From Dipodascopsis uninucleata var. uninucleata (taxonomy: Eukaryota; Ascomycota; Lipomycetes; Lipomycetales; Lipomycetaceae): a DNA stretch of 64,000 bases. The position numbers were made by a program, and so were the translations under genes. The notes beneath the pieces were generated by a model that saw only the letters and a program-made list of their open reading frames with translations, ran no database searches and was not told where the DNA came from. The stretch covers positions 496,001-560,000 of the forward strand of contig JAJLTO010000008.1 of assembly GCA_030568195.1 (NCBI GenBank). Direction: 5' to 3'. Position 1 is the first letter of the stretch; the number at the start of each line of letters is the position of its first letter. Positions 11,499 through 22,223 of this stretch are shown one piece after another.

Positions 11499-12537
11499 CG
11501 CTTCGTTTCACTTGCGAATGCGTCACATATCCATACGTCCCATACCCCTGTCTCCTAACTCTGCCTACCTTCAATCTGCGCTTTGCTTGCGCTAGAAGCT
11601 TATCCGTATAGCTCTGGCGAAGCTTTACACCCTGGTATTGTGCATTTGTCTGCATCCTTCTTCATGTCCACGCTGCTTGTTGAACTTTAGAACCTTCAAG
11701 CCAACTGCATACCTAACGAGGCGCTATTTTAAAAAAGAAAAAAATTATAACAAAACTATTGTGCCCCGAAGTCTGGGTATATTTTAATACTTCAGGCCTG
11801 TCTTTGGCTTCGGTGTTTTGGGGCTTAAGGCTGCTACTGACGTGTAGCCATTCAGTTGGCTTAGTATGATGGTCCCGGGTAAATCAAGCTATATGTGGAA
11901 ATATATAAACAAAGATGCCAGGACACCAGAGTTTCGAAGAGTGCACAGCACCAAATACGGCATTTCTAGCAGGAAAAATGTTAAAGCGAGAGAGATAGCA
12001 TGAGATAATGAATAATAAAAATTAAACAAGTGCAAAAGATTGCTAAAAAACAATGCAGTTAAATGAGAAGAAGCACAAGTGGCTGGGTAATGGCTGGAGT
12101 AGTAAAAAAATTGGTAACCCTTTCTATCAGTGTAGAGGAGCAGATGACGGTTGAGACTCGGCACTAAACCTACTAATATAAACCATAAACTTTTAGATAC
12201 AGTAAAATGCACTATAGATCAAAAATAAATTGACCTGTAAGTAAATTAACGTTTAAAAAAGACTTTGGCAGTTGCGGCGGGAAAATTGGTTGGTCGAGCA
12301 TTGGAAGATATGACAAACCGGTAAGTCGCCTAAAAATATGCACATACGAAACATAGGCATATGCTCACTCGATGTATAGATGGATGGGCAAAAGTATCGA
12401 TAAGGACTAGTCAATAATGATGATGCTTCTGATCTTATTCAGCACCTATATGTCACATGGCTTCAAGCTATGCAGATATCAAAACTGAGAAACTTAAGGC
12501 GACGACCTATGATTTGATAGTGAAGTTCGAGCTTCGG
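11499..12537. other. Intergenic region, upstream of the serine-rich gene
   Basis: About 1 kb between two minus-strand genes: promoter of the serine-rich gene and 3' flank of the Acl4 gene. A C/T-rich patch on the plus strand spans roughly 11470-11620. An open frame on the minus strand at 11889-12212 is hydrophobic and low-complexity and I do not call it. Confidence 0.55.
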
Positions 12538-13697
12538 TCACTCGTCTTGGTCTTCTTCGTCATCCAAAATGTCCAGCCACTCGCTTTCGTCATTTTCGTT
12601 TTTGTCATCGTCGTCCATGGCGTCAGACTTCTCCTGTGCCATTAAGGTGTCGATTTCATTAACGTATCTTCGAACCTCGTTAAGCATTTCCTCTGGATCA
12701 TCTAAGCTGGAGGCATCTACTTCAAGTAGCTCGGATGCAGTATTAAATGCCTCATTGGCTAAAGAAAGTGTCTTTCGCTTGTGGTTCTTGAAAAATTGCT
12801 GGTAATAAGCTAATCCTAGGAGATACCATGCCTCAATAACATCTTCATCGAGATCCGTCATTCGCAAGCTAGCTTTTTCAGCTATATCGTACATCTCTGT
12901 TTCAATTGATAGTCTTGCTAGAGTCTTTAATGTCATAATTTGTGCTACCTCGTCAAAACCATCATCGTCGGAAATTTGATTTTCGTCTGTAGCGTAGGAC
13001 ATCGCGCAATACAGTTCCCACGATCTCTGAATAGCCTCACGAGCATCGTCTAGGCGCTGTTGAGAAATTCTTATAGATGCAAGCGTAGAATAAGAATCCT
13101 GGTGATCTGCGTCAACCATTAGAGACTCAGCAATCAGAGCCTCACAACTGGACTCTGCTTCAGGCTCCATACTATATTTTAGGTTGATATTAACAATCTT
13201 ACATAATTTACCATCTAGCACACTCTCGGTCTTTCAATAAATACATACCATAAATCAGTCATCCAGATCTCGATACTTGAGCAAAGAGCATCGCATAATT
13301 TTTTTCGCAGAATTGCTTTTCCGATATCGGTTGTTTGGTCTATACTAAGCTCTGTACGTAGTCCATCGCATGCCCTACGAAACCATTTAATAGCGTCATG
13401 GCCACCTGAAAACTGGCCCAGCCAGAGATACTTTTCATAACCACCACGGCTTCCACGAGCATCATCTAGGTCTGCAGCTCTAGTGAAGTAATTGTATGCC
13501 AACTCTGCATGTTGATCGCCATTAGGCTCGTCTGGAAGTGACGATAACTCTAAGTGACACTCCGCAAGAGCCTGTACCGCCTGAATATCATTGTCTGCCT
13601 CTTGTCCGAGAGAGGACAAGGTCTTCCGAGCAGAATGAGGATCCTTGTTCGCCAAGTATTCCCTTGCTTCTGACACCACACTTGCTATATCCGCCAT
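12538..13697 (-). CDS. ACL4: TPR assembly chaperone of ribosomal protein Rpl4 (Acl4-like)
   Basis: Acl4 captures newly made ribosomal protein uL4 and escorts it to the nucleus for 60S assembly. Exons 13249-13697 and 12538-13171 join in phase 2 across a 77-nt intron (donor GTATGT), giving 360 aa. The sequence shows degenerate TPR helices (YFTRAADLDDARGSRGGYEK, VIEAWYLLGLAYYQQFF) and an acidic tail ending WLDILDDEEDQDE, matching fungal Acl4. The ATG at 13697 is preferred because it gives the usual short N terminus before the first helix; an in-frame start at 13760 is an alternative. Its start is divergent from the GIR2 gene, another translation-linked gene. Confidence 0.82.
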
Positions 13698-14117
13698 GCT
13701 TATAGCTCGTAGGATCACTATGACTTGTTGTCTTAGTAGATCCGATCCAAATGCTGTCAATCAAAATATTTTTTTACTTCCAAAATATTTTCAGGATTTT
13801 TTTGTCATACTCCCTAATCCTAGTATGGACCAAGTGGAGTGGCTGATTAACAGAAAAAAATAGACAAAAGATCTTGTCCACACATAAGACGGTTCAGAGA
13901 TTATTCAAGGCCGTCATCCGTGAACATAAAGCAAGAAACTGAAGAGCATAAATAATTTGTTGTTTTTCAGCTTATTTTGGTTTGTCTTTGAAAGAGAAAA
14001 GCGTGGTCGTTAAGAATATCGAGAAGGTCACATCTAACATCATCAGGCTCTTGACGAGCAAAAAACAATTGGTTGTAACAAGAGATATTTGCTGGGTATA
14101 CCATTAAAATATTTAAT
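13698..14117. promoter_or_regulatory. Divergent promoter of ACL4 and GIR2
   Basis: A 420-bp region between two divergent starts, AT-rich with T and A runs. No specific operator is recognised. Confidence 0.55.
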
Positions 14118-14930
14118 ATGGATCCAGATGAAGAAAAGGCTCAGGAACTGGAGCTTCTGCAATCCATGTATCCGGATGAATTGACGATTGAGTCGTCATC
14201 GAAATTTTCTATATTGCTGAAGCTAGAAGCTCCAACTACTTCAGGAGGAGCACAAATCAAGAGCTCTCACCAATGTGTCCAAGTTCAGGTCGAATATACC
14301 GAAGGATATCCAGAAACTGCAGCCGGAATTGATTTACACTGGGTTATGCAAGAACCAGAGGAGGAAGATAACGAAGATAACGAGGACGACAAGGACGACG
14401 ATGTCAATGTGACCAAAATATTGGAAGAGCCAATTTCCCTTACAAACGGCGATCTTGATGATTTACGAAACAAAGCTAACCAAGAGGTAAGTAGCAAAAC
14501 CTGGAAGTATTATACCGAATAAGTTTCTAATAATATAATCTTTTAGGCTCAAGATAATCTGGGATTTCCTTCAGTATTTGCAATTACTTCCTCCATTAAA
14601 GATATGGCAGAAACGATTTTACAAGACAGACTTACAGAGCGTGAAATGGAAAGAGAACGTAAGATACAACAAGAGGAAGAGAAAGAGCAAGCCAAGTTTA
14701 GAGGAACGCTTGTAAATAAAGAGAACTTCTACGAATGGAGGCGAAAATTTAGGGCCGAAATGGCTGCTCTTGCTGAGAGAACGGCAGTTAAAGATCCAGC
14801 ACGAGAAGAACAAAATAAAAGACCAACAGGTAGAGAAATATTTGAGAAGGGTTTAGAAGGAAGTAAAAAGGAAGATGACAATGAAGAAATACTATCTCAG
14901 GATCTCAAATCTGTAAAGATTAATTCATGA
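14118..14930 (+). CDS. GIR2: RWD-domain protein, Gir2/RWDD1 family
   Basis: Gir2 (RWDD1, or DFRP2-linked) binds the translational GTPase Rbg2/DRG2 and Gcn1 and so touches ribosome stalling and Gcn2 control. Exons 14118-14486 and 14547-14930 join in phase 0 across a 60-nt intron (GTAAGT to TTTTAG), giving 250 aa. An N-terminal RWD domain begins EEKAQELELLQSMYPDEL; an acidic stretch follows; a charged helix comes next; and the conserved tail motif GTLVNKENFYEWRRKFRAEM identifies the family. The codons just after the intron (AQDNLGFPSVFAITSS) also fit, which confirms the splice. Length is usual. Confidence 0.9.
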
Positions 14931-15183
14931 TGTACGATTTGATTCGCAATATATTGCGCATTCTTATCCTGATCGAGCTGTGTTTTGCATATTGATACAA
15001 ATAAATAGATATAATACAGAGTCCTTGAAATAATTTTTAAAATTTTCATGCTGAAGGAAATTTTTTAGATTTTGTAGATTCTTTGTCGTTTGTATAGCTG
15101 AATATATTCACCAAAGCTATGTCAACCGACCTTGTAGTCTGTTATTCGTTTCCATTGTCCATTCAATAAGTAATATTCATTAC

Positions 15184-15578
15184 TTAGTCATCAAAGTCAT
15201 CTTCCAAAGACACTATAGTATAAAATCAAAGTTAGCTAGCTTTATTCAAACAGTAAAAATGCGGAAAACACTGGTTTTTGGTAATTATCTATCATACCGA
15301 GTGCACCTTTCGAATCACAGATACTTTCCATCTCCCTCGCAATATCTTCTTCGTAGCGTTTCATATCCCATTTCCATGTAGATGCCACTCCATCTGCTTG
15401 CTCGTTCGACTGATCCTCGTCAGCAGACGATGAAGACATGCCATGAACTGGATTTGTTGCAGACGTTAACTCTTTGCGGTCTATCAACACAATGCTATAT
15501 TAGTAAATCTCTGCTTTTTTACTACCTTATTATGATATATATCATCTTACTCTTAGAAGAGACGTTCGAAGAAGACAT
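15184..15578 (-). CDS. Small acidic-tailed protein from three exons; not recognised
   Basis: I do not recognise this gene. Exons 15551-15578 (28 nt), 15298-15480 and 15184-15212 (29 nt) join through 70-nt and 85-nt introns with consistent phase, giving a 79-aa protein. Splice evidence: donors GTAAGA and GTATGA, acceptors GATAG and CTATAG, and a GCTAAC branch site before the last exon. The protein is Ser-rich at first, then has a helix (WKWDMKRYEEDIAREMESIC) and ends SLEDDFDD, an acidic tail of the kind seen in subunits of larger complexes. Without the last splice the frame ends in an unremarkable hydrophobic tail. It may be a small subunit of a known complex that diverges too fast to recognise by eye. 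Confidence 0.5.
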
Positions 15579-15939
15579 TTTAGTACGATCGCTCAAACAG
15601 GTTGCAAAATGCACTTTTCAGCAGAGAAATTACAAACTGGTTATCAATTACGATGACAGGGAAGTTGCAGATGTTTAGAAGTTACTGGGAAATTATTAAT
15701 AAAGTGCGTTGTGCTAACTAATCCATTTCCATTTTAAAGACCGACACATGAATGAGCATCTACATAAGAGAAAATATATATACATATATGAGTAAGAAAA
15801 TGCCAAAACCAGATAACAAAATAAAAATAGCTGAGTAGCAATACGAATAACTCCGGTCCGATTAATATGAGCAGATCACTGTAATCCAAACTCATATTTA
15901 GATGATGATATGTAATTATGGTGCTATGATGTTCTTAAT
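15579..15939. other. Short intergenic stretch
   Basis: 361 bp between two minus-strand genes: promoter of the 79-aa gene and 3' flank of the Cys-rich gene. AT-rich, nothing recognised. Confidence 0.5.
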
Positions 15940-16567
15940 TCATCTTTTCTCATAGCATTTTATACAATAAACATCGCCATCCGGGAGTCTAAACCAAGAG
16001 AAATTATTAGCAATCAAAATCCAATAGTAAACTTACACAGGTCGCACTTACATCTCACTACTGCAGCCACTGCAACACAGCGATCTGCAGGCTGCACATT
16101 GTCTCATGCATACAACACAAGTAATCTCGCTACACAGCTCGCAGTTACAGTTATCTCCTGCAAGCAAAGATGGATTCTGTCGATGACATACATGACACTT
16201 TACAAGTGAAATATATTTTTTCTGAGGCTTTTCTGAGTGATAGCTGGGTCAAAACATCGGACATTAGCATCCAACACAAGAAAATGTTTGCACGGAAGAC
16301 ACATTGCTCGTAGAATACTTACTTTTCATTTTCCCCCAGAAATATATCGCGACTGGATTTTTTGGCAATCTTCTGCGTAGTAGGACCCAACATAAAAGTA
16401 GATCTACCTCTAGACGACACGCTTCCAACATTATTTGTTACAGATGTGATTTCTGTCCGGCCTGCTGGCGCCTCTTGTTGGAGGAAAGGAGCTAGAGACC
16501 GATTGATGTAATCCTGCTTCGACGGTGACGCCTCCAACAGCTTTCTCTTTCTGCAGATCGGCGACAT
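15940..16567 (-). CDS. Small cysteine-rich zinc-binding protein; family not recognised
   Basis: Three exons, 16323-16567, 16052-16243 and 15940-15988, join in phase 2 at both junctions through introns of 79 and 63 nt (GTAAGT donors, TGCTAAT-like branch site), giving 161 aa. The N-terminal half is basic and Ser-rich (SPICRKRKLLEASPSK). The C-terminal half is a dense cysteine module: CHVCH, CNCELC, CVVCMRQCAACRSLCCSGC and finally CIKCYEKR, enough ligands for at least three zinc ions. The layout suggests a compact cross-brace or treble-clef fold, but I cannot name it. An in-frame TTG lies just upstream of the ATG, preceded at once by a stop, so the ATG at 16567 is preferred. Divergent from ALG6. 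Confidence 0.7.
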
Positions 16568-16596
16568 CTCCAAGTTCTAATATTTTCTCAAGCAGT

Positions 16597-16622
16597 CGAC
16601 AGCTAGAGATAGCTGTCGACAT
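16597..16622. repeat. Perfect 10-bp inverted repeat
   Basis: GTCGACAGCT and its reverse complement AGCTGTCGAC flank a 6-bp spacer, giving a 26-bp hyphenated palindrome 30-55 bp upstream of the Cys-rich gene's ATG. It could be a dimeric regulator site or a 5'UTR hairpin. Confidence 0.5.
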
Positions 16623-16765
16623 CGAATGTACAGCTGAGAACTATGTATACTATACTCGGCCGAATAAATAGAAACTTATGCTTTAATTTCTCCTCTCGAT
16701 CTCTATGCCCTGTAGCAATGCAAGATGTCTTGCAAGTCGTTACGATAGAGATTTTTTTCATATAA

Positions 16766-16785
16766 ATATATATATATATATATAT
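16766..16785. repeat. (AT)10 microsatellite
   Basis: Ten AT units in the divergent promoter upstream of ALG6. Likely length-variable between strains. Confidence 0.8.
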
Positions 16786-17059
16786 TTGAAACAATATACA
16801 CGCTTCCTTCTATAGTCAATACAATCGAAATAAGAATATTTCAAGTGCAGCAGTGGTAAAATAGAAGAAAAGATGGTAAGCGAAGACTAATGTGAATTAG
16901 AAGCTAGTGAAAAGCCTGCTGAAAATACAACATTTGGGACTTGGGTAAGCTAAACAGTTGGCCTTAGGAACGAGGAGTGAGCAGGATACTTAATATCATT
17001 TTTCATCAAGGACATTTTCTAGCTTTAGGAGCCTGTTGATTATGCTTATTTAAACTAAA

Positions 17060-19191
17060 ATGGCTCCAAAGAAGCAAGCTGCAAAAAATGACGAAAATAA
17101 AGAAGAATTTATGGGCAATGAGGACCTACAGCAAAAGCTACGAGGGAAGACGGAGCTCTCACCTTCATCCTCAAACCTACTATCACCCTCGACAACTCCA
17201 AAATCGTCGGGGGAGAAATCACTTGATGCAGATGGTAGCAATGGACAGAATAATGCAGTACTTGCAGAACTTAGCAATTCACCATTAAGTGTATTCCTCG
17301 GCACATTTAAGGAAGCGAAGACGCAATGGGTTGCTCGTCAGGTCATTATCATGATCTCTATTTTATATCGCCTCGGCGTCGGATTAGGAGAGTACTCAGG
17401 TAGGCAACACCATTTTGAGGCATCAATGCGATTCTTTGTATAATAAACAGGGCTTTCTATACGATGGTAAAGTAAAGTGAATAGAAAGACTGACGTATTT
17501 TTACTTCGTAGGATTTGGCAATCCTCCGATGTTTGGTGACTTCGAAGCGCAGCGACATTGGATGGAAATCACACTCCATTTAACAAGGAATAACTGGTAT
17601 TGGTATGACCTACAATATTGGGGTTTGGATTATCCACCGTTAACGGCATATCACTCATGGCTCTTTGGATATTTGTAAGTGCAACTGAAAAGTGTACTAA
17701 TCTTAATACTCAGTTTCATATTAACATAAAGAATAGTGGATCAAAAATCAACTCGTCATGGTTTGAACTAGACACTTCCAGAGGATGCGAAGATCCTGAT
17801 CTTAAATCATACATGCGCTTAACAGTTGTGTTGAGTGAATTGGCGGTATATATTCCTGCAGTGTCTATGTTTGTGAGATGGAAGGTGAAGAGTTTAAGAC
17901 TTTCACCACTTTACCATAGTATAGCATCGGCAGCCATCCTCTTTCAACCGGCACTTATCATTATTGATCATGGACATTTCCAGTAAGTGATATATATATT
18001 ACATGATGAGTACCTCGTTATTATATATCTGACATCGTTATTCTATTCGTATAGATACAATTGTGTTATGCTGGGATTTACTCTACTTGCTATTACCAAT
18101 ATTTTACAAGACCGACTCGTAGTTGGTTCAATATTTTTTGTACTTTCACTTTCCTTCAAGCAAATGGCACTGTATTATTCACTTCCTATATTTGCTTATC
18201 TTTTGGGTCTCTGTATCTTTCCTAGGCTGAACCTCTTGAGATTTATTTCTCTGGGTGTTTCGGTTGTTCTCACTTTTAGTGTAGTTATATTTCCTATGTT
18301 CCTTTATCGCGGCGTTGGTGGCTTTAGCGGTATTTTCACGCAATTGCAGCAGATATTTATCAGAATATTTCCATTGCAGCGAGGGCTTTGGGAGGATAAA
18401 GTTAGCAATGTTTGGTGCACCATGAATACGATTGTCAAGCTTAGACTTATGTTTAATTCTTCTGAGCTACAAAGGATCAGGTAAGATTTATACTTTATCT
18501 GCTACATTTATACTTGTCATTAACTCTTAAAAGTGCAATCTGTACAATCCTGGCTATTTTACCAGCTCTTGTTATTTTATTCCTTCATCCTCGAAAGAAT
18601 ATCTTGATATGGGGATTATCTGTAAGTGCCTGGGGTTTTTTCCTATTTTCATATCAAGTACATGAGAAGACCGTTCTTCTTCCACTTCTTCCGGTTACTC
18701 TACAGCTTGCGGACAATCCAAGTGCAAATGTTCAAAGCCATATTTACTGGATCAATAATGTGGCTATGTTTAGGTACCTATTTCTTTGCGTTAATTTTTG
18801 AATGATCATATTTCTCTAACGTATTACAGTCTATGGCCTCTTTTGAAGCGTGATGGTCTAGTTATGCAGTATTTTGTAATTATATTTTTGTGGAACTGGC
18901 TGATGGAATCATTTTCTAAACTTCCCGATACTTTATTTGGCAAATTGATCATCTTGGTATGTAGATTTCCGTTAAGGATTGTCCTCTTTCATTCTTCTAA
19001 CAATGTCTCTTTAGTCATCATATTCAGCGATTGTCCTGCTTCACATTTTTGAGATGTTCGTGCCTGCTCCTGGTCAATATCCAGACATCTACGTTCTAGC
19101 AAATATCACGTTATGCTGTGGATGCTTTGGCTTGTTCTTGATATGGAATTATTCTCAATTACTTCAGGCAGTAAAGACGAAGACTGCCTGA
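17060..19191 (+). CDS. ALG6: Dolichyl-P-Glc:Man9GlcNAc2-PP-dolichol alpha-1,3-glucosyltransferase (Alg6)
   Basis: ER multispanning enzyme that adds the first glucose to the lipid-linked N-glycan precursor. Seven exons: 17060-17399, 17512-17674, 17737-17982, 18055-18480, 18534-18773, 18830-18956 and 19015-19191; all phases agree and give 572 aa, normal for Alg6. Recognition motifs are [20 protein letters not shown] in the first lumenal loop (family catalytic region), [17 protein letters not shown] and [15 protein letters not shown], then hydrophobic segments to the end. A hydrophilic N-terminal arm of about 75 residues precedes the first membrane segment. Introns are 53 to 112 nt. Converges with COX17, with 295 bp between stops. 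Confidence 0.93.
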
Positions 19192-19486
19192 GCAGCATAT
19201 AATAGCATTGTTCAGTTAATCATCCATATTACATAAAGATATACTTAGAGACAAGATATATAGTTACAAATTTGAGTTAAAATAGAGTAGGATACTTCGA
19301 ACAGAACGTCGATATTCATATATACTGTGTTTTATATGTACAATATGTGTTATTCTTAATTTAAAGTAATTAAAAGTGACTCTCGGTTATAGTCTTAGCC
19401 TTCGGTAACATCTTTGCTTCCGCTAAAGTATACAGCCATTTATGCCAGTTTAGTACTTGATCCTCTGACCAATGATCGATATGTAT

Positions 19487-19933
19487 TTACAATTCGAAAC
19501 CGTAGCCCTTCATGCAATTCTTGTAGTTTTGAATAAGCTCTGCACACTTCACATTTCCATTATCTGACATCAACATGCATTCATCTCGTGCAGTCTTCTC
19601 ATCGACACAAACACAGCATGGCTTTGGTCGAGCTAGAGAGATCATATATTAGTTAACAATTTTATTCATGCCCGAATTCTTTAGATGATTCCAAAAATCA
19701 ACAACTGTTTCCATTCTCTGCACTAGAAGTCAGATTCACAAATTTCAATCATTTACCTGGCACATTTGAGGAGTCGACTAAACAGCAGTAGTAATTAGTA
19801 TTCCAGATTCTAAATTGGCGATGTCATAGACGTAGATAAGTTCCAGACTGTGCTATGCCTTAAAATCCTCTAACATACCTTTTAGTCCGATTGGAACCTT
19901 ATTCTCTAAAGTAGCACTCTCACTGCCTGGCAT
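19487..19933 (-). CDS. COX17: Mitochondrial copper chaperone Cox17
   Basis: Carries Cu(I) in the intermembrane space to Sco1 and Cox11 for cytochrome c oxidase assembly. Three exons, 19879-19933, 19757-19777 (only 21 nt) and 19487-19632, join in phase 1 at both junctions to give 73 aa. Introns are 101 and 124 nt. The invariant KPCCVC copper motif and the twin CX9C pattern (CCVCVDEKTARDEC and CAELIQNYKNC) end in MKGYGFEL, so identity is secure. The gene is too short and too split to show as an open frame. It is divergent from RNA1. Confidence 0.93.
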
Positions 19934-20376
19934 TTTTGATATATCTATAAATCACAAATTCTAGCAGTTTTAGAAATGATTGTAGCTTGCAATATTAAAT
20001 TCTATGATATTAATAATGATAATACTAGTAGTGAAGAGAACCCGAAAATATTTCGATACGTTCTCGGAGCGCAACTTTGGATCTGAATTAATAATCGAAA
20101 TTATCTTTGTAATTGGGAGAAGTCACGTGAAATGAATTGAGAGAACTAGTACATTCAAAATTTATATAAACAAAAAATACAATATTAAAAAAAGGAAATT
20201 ATAGTGAAAACCTGTATGTACAAAAAATCATCAAACATAACAGGCTTGTAACGAGATCTATCGACTGCTAAACATAAGTAGTCAAACAGACAGTTTGAGA
20301 GCGTGATACTGAATATAGCTGTTTTGAATTGTTGACTTACCGAAGACTTAACAAGAATCATCGGCTAAGAAAGAGA
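19934..20376. promoter_or_regulatory. Divergent promoter of COX17 and RNA1
   Basis: 443 bp, strongly AT-rich with A-runs; contains a CACGTGA word near 20124-20130, an E-box-like site that bHLH factors of the Cbf1/USF type can bind. No gene seen. Confidence 0.45.
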
Positions 20377-21631
20377 ATGCCGTCAAAAACATTTTCTCTT
20401 GAGGGCAAATCCCTTAAACTTGATACTGCAGAGGATATCGCACCATACATTAAAGAACTAGATAGTATTGATGAATTAGAATCCATTAATTTGTCGGGAA
20501 ATACCTTTGGAGTTGGAGCATGCAAGGCGCTTGCAGAGGCGTTGAAGTCGAAGACATATCTTAAGGTATGACATATGTGTGGGCTGAAGTAAAATCTATT
20601 AGAAAATGTTAACACTATATATATAGGATGCTAATTTGGCTGATATGTTTACTGGTCGTCTCAAAGAAGAAATTCCCATTTGTTTGTCTAATATTCTTCC
20701 TGTGTTGACGACTCTCCCAGATCTAACTACGATCAACCTCTCAGATAACGCGTTCGGTCTCGCAGCTATTGATCCTTTGTCGGACTTCCTATCCAAACAC
20801 ATACCTTTACAGCATTTGATCCTTGCAAACAATGGGCTTGGACCGATTGCTGGCTCCAAGGTAGCCCTTGCATTGACGGATTTGGCAATGGCTAAGGCTA
20901 ACGTGAACAGCAAATATGAACTTGAAACCGTGATCTGCGGACGCAACAGATTAGAGAACGGTAGTATGGAATCGTGGAGTGAGTGTTTTTCCGCGAACAA
21001 AGGAATTCGCGAAATTCGATTTTATCAAAATGGTATTAGGCAAGAAGGTATTGAATGCTTGTTAGCTGGTCTTGCTGGTTGCATTAAGCTTCAGAAGATT
21101 GATTTACAAGATAATACTTTCACCGCTAGAGGCGCTAGTGCATTGGCTAAAGTATTGCCAAATTGGAGAGATGAGCTTATTGAACTTGGAATAAGCGACT
21201 GTCTCTTATCAACTCGCGGTGGAATAATACTTGGTCAAGCTCTTATTGATTCGGGGAAATTTCCAAAGCTGAAGATTCTCAGACTACAGTATAATGAGAT
21301 TGATGCTATGGGTGCGGGACTACTCAACAATGCTATCGCATTAAATCTGGACGTATTGGAGAAAATTGAACTCAATGGAAACAAATTTTCGGAAGATGAT
21401 CCTCTGGTAGCTAAACTTCAAGATATCTTTGAGGAACGGGGTTTTGGTGAAATAGACGATCTTTCAGATATGGAAGAAGATTCGGAAGATGAGGAAGAAG
21501 AGGAAGAGGAAGAAGAGGAAGAGGAAGTTGAGAAGGAACTCGAGCAAGCAGAAGACCAAGAAATTGCGTTAGAAGCGCCCTCAAAAGAAGAAGACGAACT
21601 TTCGAAGAAGATCGAATCTTTGTCTATTTGA
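20377..21631 (+). CDS. RNA1: Ran GTPase-activating protein (RanGAP, Rna1)
   Basis: Cytosolic GTPase-activating protein for Ran that maintains the RanGTP gradient for nuclear transport. Exons 20377-20565 and 20627-21631 join in phase 0 across a 61-nt intron, giving 397 aa, the usual length. Leucine-rich repeats run through most of the protein (LESINLSGNTFGVGACKALA, LTTINLSDNAFGLAAIDPLS, LQKIDLQDNTFTARGASALA, LKILRLQYNEIDAMGAGLL). A Glu-rich tail near residues 345-365 ends the repeat domain, as in yeast Rna1. An arginine-finger-type residue lies in the conserved CGRNRLENGS loop. The start at 20377 is the first ATG in frame; upstream non-ATG codons are in frame but unlikely. Confidence 0.94.
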
Positions 21632-22223
21632 TTCAATTACATTGTCACATTATAAGATTTGACGAAGACATGATAGCGGTTAACGCTATTTTGATTTTGT
21701 TTTATCTATATTTTATATGATAGTTCAATTAAACCGAAGTGTATCATTCCATCCTCTCCATATTTCCAATTTTTACTGGATTTCACGTAATTACACCTAA
21801 CTATTGTTTCTAGCTCATAGTAGTGTTTGACAAGATACTATATATATACTATATATTTATTTAACTACATTTATTGATCCACAGTACATAAAGCTGTCAA
21901 TTTCTATCCTTTGCTGCTTTTATATAATATATTGAGGGAAGAAAAATCCAATTATGCAAGAACAGAATATACTCAGAAGAACCATAAATATATAGCTTCA
22001 CCTTATGTGGATTTTAATAAAAAGACCCGAAGTCTGCGACGTTGATGTAAGTGAGAGTACTGTCTCTGCACAAACAAGATGAATAGCTCATAATGCTCAG
22101 AGGACACGAACAAATATAAATGCTATTTGTCCAGTATTAGGATTTCCGAATATACTGAATTCGATACAAATATATAGTAAACAACTGTATCTAGTTATAT
22201 AATTATTCTAAGTTGTAACTAAT
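21632..22223. other. Convergent intergenic region
   Basis: 592 bp between the RNA1 and acyltransferase stops, very AT-rich with AATAAA-like and TATATA words suited to 3' end formation. No gene seen. Confidence 0.6.

Larger units (their letters stand above)
16568..17059. promoter_or_regulatory. Divergent promoter of Cys-rich gene and ALG6
   Basis: 492 bp, AT-rich, containing an (AT)10 run at 16766-16785 and a short inverted repeat GTCGACAGCT/AGCTGTCGAC around 16597-16622. No gene seen. Confidence 0.55.

Noticed and set aside
11889-12212. 107-codon hydrophobic open frame on the minus strand
   Set aside because: Low-complexity, no family features, and it lies in a region with promoter-like composition; no splice partners found.
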